Part shown: piece after piece, positions 7,627 through 12,617 of the stretch
Layout of the letters: each line of letters begins with the position of its first letter
How positions within the stretch are numbered: the first letter of the stretch is position 1
Assembly: GCA_046050405.1 (NCBI GenBank)
Contig: JBJOPY010000211.1
Location: 1 to 12,617, forward strand
DNA length: 12,617 nt
Direction: 5' to 3'
Origin: JADKCL01 sp046050405
GTDB taxonomy: Bacteria > Bacteroidota > Bacteroidia > J057 > JADKCL01
Position numbers and translations under genes: made by a program
The notes under the pieces: generated by a model
Database searches by the model: none
Told to the model about the DNA's origin: nothing
Seen by the model: the letters and a program-made list of their open reading frames with translations, nothing else

Positions 7627-7647
7627 TCACCCTGCTGTATTCGTCCT

Positions 7648-8550
7648 TCACACGGGTTCTGTCCGAATCGGCACCATCAGTTTCATGCTTTTTTCATGCA
7701 CCAGTGAACAGATTTGTTTGCCGAGTTTGACCGCTTCCCCGTCCACTTGGGCATCGCCTGCGAAGCGGCGGCTGATTTCAAATTTCTTTCCGCGAATGAT
7801 CTTGATGTTGGGATGGCGGTAGAGCTTGCCTTGGAACAGAAGCTTCAGCAGCCTGGGGACGTGGACGACGGAGGATTTCTCCACGATGACCGCCTCCAGA
7901 TAGCCGTCAGAGATGGTGGACAGCGGGGCGATCTTCGCTCCTCCACCCCATTGGGAGCCATTGCTGATGTCGATGAGCAGGAGGTCATCCCAGACGTACT
8001 CGCGCTTGCCGTCCACCACGAGCCTGACACTGAAGGTCTTGAAAGTGAAGAATGCAGTGCTTGCCAGCCGAACATAATTGAGCAAACCCCTGTTCTTGCT
8101 TGACTTGAATTTGCGGGCGATGTCTGCATCGATCCCGATCCCCGCATTGTTCATGAATGGGATGCCCCCGAATTCTCCCGTATCGATCTCCACGGATTGT
8201 GCGGTGAGCAGCTGCGACAATGCCTTCCCGATCTTGGTGCTGTATCCCAGATGGCGTGCAAATCCATTCCCTGAACCCAGGGGGATGAGGCCCAGCGCGA
8301 TCCCTGTGCCGACAAGACGATGACCGATTTCATGGATGGTGCCGTCACCTCCTGCTGCGACCACCACCTCGAAACCACCCAGGATGGCTTCTTGAATCAA
8401 TTCTTCTATGTGATCGGGATATTCCCATAAGCGAATCTCAAAGTCCGCCCCTGCCTTGGAGTAGGTCTCTTGGATCTTTGCAATCGTCTGATGCGGTTTG
8501 CGACGCTTTCCCTTTCCTGAGATCGGGTTCACAATGAACATTGTCTTCAT
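7648..8550 (-). CDS. Diacylglycerol/lipid kinase family protein (YegS/DgkB-like)
   Basis: A 300-residue protein of the DAGK catalytic-domain family, which uses ATP to phosphorylate diacylglycerol or related lipids at the inner membrane face. Motifs in order: IVNPISGKGK (6-15), the nucleotide-binding GGDGT (67-71), PLGSGNGFARHLG (90-102), FMNNAGIGIDADIARKF and, near the C-terminus, DAQVDGEAV with DGE at 270-272. GSGNGFAR is closer to the sphingosine-kinase-like wording than to the GTANDFAR of many YegS proteins, so substrate choice is open. The frame extends upstream to 8607, but ATG 8550 puts the conserved first strand (MKTMFIVNP) at the N-terminus as usual. It is the first gene of an operon with the LtaS-like gene, whose reaction releases diacylglycerol. 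Confidence 0.92.
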   Translation of the reverse strand: MKTMFIVNPISGKGKRRKPHQTIAKIQETYSKAGADFEIRLWEYPDHIEELIQEAILGGFEVVVAAGGDGTIHEIGHRLVGTGIALGLIPLGSGNGFARHLGYSTKIGKALSQLLTAQSVEIDTGEFGGIPFMNNAGIGIDADIARKFKSSKNRGLLNYVRLASTAFFTFKTFSVRLVVDGKREYVWDDLLLIDISNGSQWGGGAKIAPLSTISDGYLEAVIVEKSSVVHVPRLLKLLFQGKLYRHPNIKIIRGKKFEISRRFAGDAQVDGEAVKLGKQICSLVHEKSMKLMVPIRTEPV

Positions 8551-8604
8551 GCAAGATCTAATTCTTCCTAACGGAGATTGAGTGTCCTCCCATGGACAAC
8601 TTCT

Positions 8605-8634
8605 CAAATATCCAAAAATTCAAGATGTCCCCAA
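8605..8634 (-). promoter_or_regulatory. Bacteroidota-type promoter of the lipid kinase-LtaS-like operon
   Basis: On the minus strand TTG (8634-8632), a 19-base spacer, then GATATTTG (8612-8605), one mismatch from TAnnTTTG. Spacing and sequence fit the primary sigma factor of Bacteroidota. Transcription would begin near 8598, giving a leader of about 48 bases before ATG 8550. The leader includes GTTAGGAAGAATTAG, a purine-rich stretch but not a strong Shine-Dalgarno. Confidence 0.5.
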
Positions 8635-8664
8635 CAGGGTACTGTGAAAATCGCTTCCAGCACA

Positions 8665-8702
8665 TGCATGGGGAAACACTTGCCACGGTCGGCCCCTGCA
8701 TG
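8665..8702. repeat. Imperfect inverted repeat in the 8551-8813 gap
   Basis: ATGCATGGGG (8665-8674) and CCCCTGCAT (8694-8702) pair with one bulged base around a 19-base loop. It lies between the stop of the PhoX-like gene and the promoter of the lipid-kinase operon, so it could help end the upstream transcript, but no T-run follows. The 263-base gap also contains a 65-codon minus-strand frame (GTG 8801 to 8604) that I do not support as a gene. Nothing else is visible in the gap. Confidence 0.3.
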
Positions 8703-8813
8703 GATTCCATCGTCCCTGCGCACGCGTTGCCTCCGGCGGATGGTGTGAAAGAAGAGGATATCCATGAAGAACCGGGTGCAGGGCAAGGGTACATCAGCCA
8801 CGACGAGGGCTCT

Positions 8814-10448
8814 TCATGGTTCAAGAGAGTGGAATTCAGGGAAACCTGTGACCACCACGGTTTTTGACCTGTCATTGGGTGGCACACTTTCCTCGCCTTT
8901 TTCGGTGCCGTTTTGAATGTTGAAAAACAACGAGCCGAAGTCGGGCGTCCAGTATGCACCCGATCCCTTGCAGTTGGGGGGGAGCACCGCGAAGCGCCTC
9001 AGGTCATCGAGTCTAGGGATTGCTCCCGTCAGCGGAAGGAAATAGATCTCGCAAACCTTCCTTGCATTCTCGCGCTTGGGCACCCTGTTTGAACTCGTTC
9101 CATTCAGGTCTTCGAAGATCACCAACAGTTTTCGCCGGTGGTCATAGGCCAGGTTCCCAGGATTGCTCAACACGATGCTTCGATCCTCGATGGCTTGGCC
9201 TCCTTCCAGAACCACCTCCATCGTTTCTGATCTGGGGTCATAGCGCAGAATCCTGCCATTACGGTCGTCATAGATTTCATGGCCAAGGTGGAACTTCGCT
9301 AGATGTGGCATCACCTTGCCTCCCAGTGCCACGGCCGCAGCAAGGTTTGCACTGTCCTGCCCAGATTCACTGACCAGGAAGGTCCCATCGGGCAATAGCT
9401 CGATGTCTTCCAGGCGGAGGAACATTGACGCACCGCGCTGAAAGGCATATCGACGCGCATACATCAGCGAATCACGCCCCCGTGGCAGCGGTATCCAATG
9501 GCTTCCATTGGTGTCGGCCTTCATTCTCCAAGCGAAGAGCCTTCCGCTCGAAAGCTTGCGTGCGGTATCGGCGACAAACTTGAAAAAAGCGCAAGGGTCT
9601 TCCTCATCGCACATGTACACGGTCTTCTCATCTGGCGTCACCGCCGCTCCCCCATGCTTGAACCTGCCCATCGCATGGTGCTTGCCGAGCACTTTCCGTG
9701 TCATGGGGTTCACTTCCACCATCCACCCGTAATTTTTCCATCTCGGGATCCCATTGTAATCAGTGCTATCGGGGATCGGCTTCTTGGCCAGGTGGTCAGG
9801 ATCCGGCGTGAAATTGCTCGTGGGTTCGATTCCTTCCGAACTGAGGATCGTTCCCCAGGGGGTCAGCGCACCCAGGCAATTGTGAAGGGTGCCGCCCACA
9901 TTCGCAAAATCGATCGCATAGGGAAACCCGATGACCTTCCAACCATCGGCAGGGTCGCGAAAAACCTCCATCACAGATGCGCCGCCCCCATCTCCGATCC
10001 CAGGATGCGCCGAGACCGTTTCATGGTTCACCCACAGCACACCATGGGTGGATGAGCTGTCGATAGGCAGGTAAACGATGAAATCCTGCTTCCCTTTTCC
10101 AGGAGCCATGATTCCCTTCCATTCGACCTTCTCCGGATCCCCCTCGGTATAGAGCACCTGCAATTTATAGTTCCCTGGATACCGCACCTCGGTGGCATTG
10201 AAAGAAGTATCTACAGGGCTGAATATGAATTTTTTGTCCGTATCCTGCGAGTCGCCTCCCCCGCAGGCTGCCAGGAGCATGATACTCAGCAGGGAGAAGA
10301 GGACATGCAATGGGTGCCCAAGCTTAATCCCAATCACCCAAGGCAGCAATGCGGTGCAAAAATGTGGAGTGGACTTGCCTTCCCCCCCGTCCGTTTGGGA
10401 TGAAGTCGACCGAGATGAACTGGGAGCGAATCTGTCCATGGTTTTCAC
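8814..10448 (-). CDS. PhoX-like (DUF839) lipoprotein, possible phosphatase or relative
   Basis: A beta-propeller protein of the PhoX/DUF839 family, up to 544 residues. Family signatures: WVNHET (139-144), GGTLHNCLGALTPWGT (185-200), GRFKHGGAAV (261-270), RLEDIELLPDGTFLVSESG (345-363), SNPGNLAYD (428-436), VIFED (443-447) and GAYWTPDFGSLFFNIQ (497-512). PhoX is a Ca/Fe-dependent alkaline phosphatase; its iron-binding Cys matches Cys191. Two expected acidic residues are missing: the Glu of GRFKHE is Gly266, and EE after TPWGT is Ser-Glu. Activity is therefore uncertain. A lipobox MLLAAC with Cys62 predicts a lipoprotein. The GTG at 10448 overlaps the hemE stop (GTGA); ATG 10439 is equally possible. 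A GTG at 10337 would give a normal-length 24-residue signal peptide, so the true protein may be about 507 residues. Confidence 0.85.
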   Translation of the reverse strand: MKTMDRFAPSSSRSTSSQTDGGEGKSTPHFCTALLPWVIGIKLGHPLHVLFSLLSIMLLAACGGGDSQDTDKKFIFSPVDTSFNATEVRYPGNYKLQVLYTEGDPEKVEWKGIMAPGKGKQDFIVYLPIDSSSTHGVLWVNHETVSAHPGIGDGGGASVMEVFRDPADGWKVIGFPYAIDFANVGGTLHNCLGALTPWGTILSSEGIEPTSNFTPDPDHLAKKPIPDSTDYNGIPRWKNYGWMVEVNPMTRKVLGKHHAMGRFKHGGAAVTPDEKTVYMCDEEDPCAFFKFVADTARKLSSGRLFAWRMKADTNGSHWIPLPRGRDSLMYARRYAFQRGASMFLRLEDIELLPDGTFLVSESGQDSANLAAAVALGGKVMPHLAKFHLGHEIYDDRNGRILRYDPRSETMEVVLEGGQAIEDRSIVLSNPGNLAYDHRRKLLVIFEDLNGTSSNRVPKRENARKVCEIYFLPLTGAIPRLDDLRRFAVLPPNCKGSGAYWTPDFGSLFFNIQNGTEKGEESVPPNDRSKTVVVTGFPEFHSLEP

Positions 10449-11479
10449 CCGTTGGGATACCTGAAGTTCTTGACGGTTTCTACCATTGCGATCACATTTT
10501 CCCGTGGCAGGTCAGGGTAGATGCCATGCCCGAGATTGGCAATGTGGCGTCCCTGTGGGAACTGACGCACCATCTCCAGGGTGGCCTTTTCGATGGAAGG
10601 GATGCTCCCATAGAGTGCTGCAGGATCCAGGTTGCCTTGCAGGACCTTGCCGGGCAGGGCCTTTGCTGCGACCGCCGGATCGACAGTCCAGTCCAAGCCG
10701 ACGACACGACAGGGCATTTCGGCAATCAGATCCGCAGAATGAAAGGCATCCTTGGCAAAGACGATCACAGGAACCTCGGTGACGGAGCGCACGATGCGGT
10801 CGATGTATGGGGCAGCGAATTCAGCATATTGTGCACGACCGAGCATCCCTGCCCAGGAGTCAAACACCTGCACGATGTCCGACCCAGCCGCTACCTGCCC
10901 TTTCAGATAGGCAATCGTCGCTTCCGTGATGCGTTCCAGCAATGCATGGGAAAACACCGGGTCGCGGTAGATGAGGCTTCTCGGAACCGAAAATTCCTTG
11001 GATCCTCCGCCTTGTGTCATATAGCAGAAGATGGTCCATGGAGCCCCGGCGAACCCGATCACCGGGACACGGCCATCGAGGCTGGTTTTCAGGAGCCTGA
11101 TGGCTTCGAAGGTATGCCGCAGATTGCCGTCGAGATCCACAGGGTGCAGGCGTCGGAGTCCGGCCATCGTCCGGATCGTCTCCGGAAAATGAGGGCCTTC
11201 CCCCTTCTCCATCTGATAATCCAACCCGATCGCCGCTGGAATCACAAGAATATCGCTGAAGATGATGGCTGCATCCACGCCCACCAGATCCACAGGCTGC
11301 AAGGAAACCTCCGCCGCAAGCTCAGGATGGGAGATCATCGCCTTGAAACTACCGGCCTTTTCACGGACTGCACGGTACTCCGCTAAGAAACGTCCTGCCT
11401 GCCGCATGAGCCACACAGGGGGTCGCTCCACATGGTCGCCCTGTACCACACGCATGAGCAGATCGTTTTTCAATGCCAT
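10445..11479 (-). CDS. hemE: Uroporphyrinogen decarboxylase
   Basis: A 344-residue cytoplasmic enzyme that decarboxylates the four acetate side chains of uroporphyrinogen III to give coproporphyrinogen III in heme synthesis. Signatures: PPVWLMRQAGRF (20-31) with the substrate-binding Arg-Gln-Ala-Gly-Arg, Asp76 in FSDIL, FAGAPWTIFCYM (143-154) with Tyr153, Ser208 in FDSWAG, GLDWTVDP (261-268), LQGNLDP and LGHGIYPDLPREN with His318. These match R37, D86, Y164, S219 and H339 of the human enzyme with nearly constant spacing, so the active site is complete. Length is normal. The ATG at 11479 (MALKNDLL) fits the start of other Bacteroidota HemE proteins. No other heme gene is in the window; the stop overlaps the PhoX-like gene by 4 bases. 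Confidence 0.98.
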   Translation of the reverse strand: MALKNDLLMRVVQGDHVERPPVWLMRQAGRFLAEYRAVREKAGSFKAMISHPELAAEVSLQPVDLVGVDAAIIFSDILVIPAAIGLDYQMEKGEGPHFPETIRTMAGLRRLHPVDLDGNLRHTFEAIRLLKTSLDGRVPVIGFAGAPWTIFCYMTQGGGSKEFSVPRSLIYRDPVFSHALLERITEATIAYLKGQVAAGSDIVQVFDSWAGMLGRAQYAEFAAPYIDRIVRSVTEVPVIVFAKDAFHSADLIAEMPCRVVGLDWTVDPAVAAKALPGKVLQGNLDPAALYGSIPSIEKATLEMVRQFPQGRHIANLGHGIYPDLPRENVIAMVETVKNFRYPNG

Positions 11480-11483
11480 TCTG

Positions 11484-11514
11484 CAAAGTTAGCGGAAATC
11501 AGTCCAGGATGAAA
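11484..11514 (-). promoter_or_regulatory. hemE promoter, with a very short or no leader
   Basis: The minus strand has a perfect TAACTTTG (11491-11484) and, 19 bases upstream, TTTC (11514-11511), one base from TTTG. The box ends only 4 bases before ATG 11479, so transcription should begin at or within a few bases of the start codon. Confidence 0.5.
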
Positions 11515-11646
11515 TGCGGGACTCTCGGAAATCCCGCCATGCTTTCAGACGCCGAAAGGCTGATCAAGTGGTTGCAAACGGGGGTTCTGTTCCATCCTGA
11601 CCCGTGAAGCAGGCGACTTTTTGTTCGTGAAAATGACGGGAGATCA

Positions 11647-11677
11647 TTTTGCAAGAACTGAAAATGGCTTAACTTTG
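11647..11677 (+). promoter_or_regulatory. Promoter of the tRNA-Thr gene
   Basis: TTTTG (11647-11651), an 18-base spacer and a perfect TAACTTTG (11670-11677), the Bacteroidota consensus. The tRNA begins 11 bases after the box, leaving a short 5' leader for RNase P to remove. It is back to back with the hemE promoter. Confidence 0.65.
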
Positions 11678-11688
11678 CCGCTCGTTCT

Positions 11689-11762
11689 GCCTCAGTAGCT
11701 CAGTTGGCCAGAGCACGTGATTTGTAATCTCGGGGTCGTGGGTTCGAATCCCTCCTGGGGCT
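11689..11762 (+). tRNA. tRNA-Thr (anticodon UGU)
   Basis: A 74-base cloverleaf: acceptor GCCTCAG pairing with CTGGGGC (one G-U), D-arm GCTC-AGTTGGCCA-GAGC, anticodon arm CGTGA-TTTGTAA-TCTCG, a 5-base variable loop and T-arm GTGGG-TTCGAAT-CCCTC. The anticodon TGT at 11723-11725 reads ACA (Thr). The discriminator base is T, and CCA is not encoded. One U-U mismatch sits in the anticodon stem (29-41) and one in the T stem (50-64). Confidence 0.95.
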
Positions 11763-11764
11763 CG

Positions 11765-11813
11765 GAAAATGAAGCAAGAAGCACCTGGGGTCTCCCGGTG
11801 CTTTTTCATTTTC
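11765..11813 (+). terminator. Intrinsic terminator of the tRNA-Thr gene
   Basis: AAGCACC (11779-11785) pairs with GGTGCTT (11797-11803), extended inside by GGG/CCC with one bulged T, and is followed by a T-run (11802-11806). An outer perfect arm pair, GAAAATGAA (11765-11773) and TTCATTTTC (11805-11813), would extend the stem. It begins 3 bases after the mature tRNA. Confidence 0.85.
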
Positions 11814-11967
11814 ATGACGTTTCCAATGATGAAATATGGACAGCATCTTGGACGTTCCACTGCCGTGCTTCAGAATTCAAGGGAGTATTCTTTTCGGTGC
11901 CTTTGCCAGCATCCCGGGATAGGACGATTTCAATCCAGGGGGCATACCGCCCCATGGGATGTGAGCT

Positions 11968-11984
11968 GGGAAACGCGATTTCCC
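11968..11984 (-). terminator. Hairpin just after the SGCSIDS-family gene
   Basis: GGGAAA (11968-11973) and TTTCCC (11979-11984) form a perfect 6-bp stem with a 5-base loop, extendable by two pairs including one G-U. It begins 4 bases past the TAG of the minus-strand gene. No T-run follows on the minus strand, so it may stabilise the 3' end instead of terminating. The rest of the 11814-11967 stretch shows nothing else. Confidence 0.35.
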
Positions 11985-11988
11985 GGGA

Positions 11989-12450
11989 CTAAGCCAGCTG
12001 CTGTGGCAGGAATCGTCCCATCCATGTCTGGTGAAGTGGCTGCTCCCATCGGCTCAGGTCATTTGAATTTCCGAGGGAGGAGTCAAACACCATCGTGTGC
12101 GCATGGAGACGGCCGGACAAGAGTGCGTCCCTCACCTCCCTGAAATCGAGGTGAGAGATCCCGCCGTTTCCATCACGGAAGAGGACGAATTCAGGCCCCA
12201 TGACATGTCGTCCGTGGGAAGCCAGGATCTCGGAAATGCCCTTGGTCATGGAGTCGATGGAGCAGCCGGAGGCATGTCCCGGATCGGCACGCACGATGAC
12301 AAATCGGTCATGGGCCATCGAAACATCGCCCGGCACGGGAGCACCATGCGATTTCCAATCCGCGACGAACCTCTGCAACTGGGGGAGAAGGACTGCCTTT
12401 GTAGTTTCCGGCAATGCGGAGTCAAGCTGAAAAATCCATACATTTTGCAT
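11989..12450 (-). CDS. Conserved Bacteroidota protein of unknown function (SGCSIDS family)
   Basis: A 153-residue cytoplasmic protein. It starts with a strand (VWIFQLDSAL), then a helix ending in FVADWKSHGAPV (28-39), a strand HDRFVIVRAD (47-56) and the hallmark HASGCSIDSMTKGI (59-72), followed by a helix, FVLFRDG and a C-terminal TMVFDSSLGN...WEQPL...WMGRFL. I recall this layout, with W-x-x-H-G and S-G-C-S-I-D-S, in a widespread Bacteroidota family that databases often call 'ABC transporter ATPase'. No Walker A, Walker B or ABC signature is present here, so that name is not supported. The conserved Cys63 and Asp66 look like functional residues, but the role is unknown. ATG 12450 lies 6 bases after a plausible stop of the upstream gene, so the two probably form an operon. 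Confidence 0.85.
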   Translation of the reverse strand: MQNVWIFQLDSALPETTKAVLLPQLQRFVADWKSHGAPVPGDVSMAHDRFVIVRADPGHASGCSIDSMTKGISEILASHGRHVMGPEFVLFRDGNGGISHLDFREVRDALLSGRLHAHTMVFDSSLGNSNDLSRWEQPLHQTWMGRFLPQQLA

Positions 12451-12456
12451 TTCGGC

Positions 12457-12617
12457 TCAATTTTTGACTTGAAAGGCCATTTCGGCAACGGACTTGTCGA
12501 GGAGTGCCCGGCCTTTGCAAGGTCGAGGTAGTAGCGGTTTTTAGTCTCATCACGCGCATCCGTGGCAGCCGAGAGGGGTACCATCACCATGGCCGGGCGA
12601 TCCTGCACATAAGCATA
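12457..12617 (-). CDS. 3' end of an unrecognised gene with an apparent one-base frameshift
   Basis: From the window edge the minus strand encodes VQDRPAMVMVPLS, then TDARDETKNRYYLDLAKAG, with coding-like composition. In that frame translation would run on to 12246, 200 bases into the next gene, as an unconvincing Ser/Pro-rich tail. The -1 frame encodes ALLDKSVAEMAFQVKN and stops at TGA 12457-12459, 6 bases before the next ATG, as expected for an operon. One extra G in the GGG run at 12507-12509 (minus strand) would join the two parts into a continuous C-terminus. A sequencing or assembly error, or a recent mutation, explains this best. The joined tail is helical and charged; I do not recognise the family, and its 5' end lies outside the window. 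Confidence 0.5.

Noticed and set aside
8604..8801. Possible 65-residue gene (GTG 8801) just after the PhoX-like gene
   Set aside because: Its third-position composition is coding-like, but there is no recognisable domain or good start, and its last codons overlap the lipid-kinase promoter. Too weak to call.
10349..11386. Plus-strand open frame of 345 codons
   Set aside because: It is antisense to hemE, which is unmistakable by its motifs.
11669..11860. Minus-strand open frame of 63 codons containing GGIRTHDPEITNHVLWP
   Set aside because: It is the antisense of the tRNA-Thr gene and its terminator; such translated tRNA antisense frames are a well-known false protein in databases.
12246..12608. 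Minus-strand frame of 120 codons as a single gene
   Set aside because: Only its first part looks coding; the rest overlaps the SGCSIDS-family gene in another frame and is better explained by a frameshift.

Overview
The window looks like a chromosomal stretch of a Bacteroidota bacterium with fairly high G+C (mid-50s percent by eye). Evidence: two small protein families I associate with this phylum (the GreA-like protein at 1244-1699 and the SGCSIDS protein at 11989-12450); promoters of the Bacteroidota form TTG/TTTG-N18/19-TAnnTTTG; weak or absent Shine-Dalgarno sequences; and secreted lipoproteins and a beta-barrel protein that imply an outer membrane. I see no phage, insertion sequence, integrase, CRISPR array or toxin module.

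Layout. 1-1012 (+): the 3' end of a small conserved gene, overlapping by 4 bases a PhnP-like metallo-beta-lactamase-fold hydrolase. 1013-1243: convergent gap with a perfect hairpin, probably the terminator of the gene to its right. 1244-1699 (-): GreA/GreB-like factor. 1937-5597 (+): a 539-residue secreted protein of unknown function, then a tight three-gene cluster of an outer-membrane beta-barrel-like protein, a divergent glycerophosphodiester phosphodiesterase lipoprotein and a four-helix membrane protein. 5623-8550 (-): a diacylglycerol-kinase-family lipid kinase followed 21 bases later by an LtaS-like membrane phosphotransferase, behind a good promoter. 8814-11479 (-): hemE overlapping a PhoX-like (DUF839) lipoprotein. 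11480-11688: divergent promoters for hemE and a tRNA. 11689-11762 (+): tRNA-Thr(UGU) with its terminator. 11989-12617 (-): the SGCSIDS-family protein, preceded by the 3' end of an unrecognised gene that seems to carry a one-base frameshift.

How the genes may work together. The centre of the window is rich in phosphodiester and phospholipid chemistry. An LtaS-type enzyme moves a phospho-headgroup from a phospholipid and leaves diacylglycerol; a lipid kinase in the same operon could turn diacylglycerol back into phosphatidic acid; a glycerophosphodiesterase-like lipoprotein lies in the convergent cluster; a PhoX-like protein is next door. Three of the four depart from the usual active-site residues (Ser for Thr in LtaS-like; His-Gly and Asn substitutions in GDPD-like; Gly for Glu in PhoX-like). 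A headgroup-transfer and lipid-recycling module is an inference from family membership and context. I do not see a clearly new defence or mobile system.
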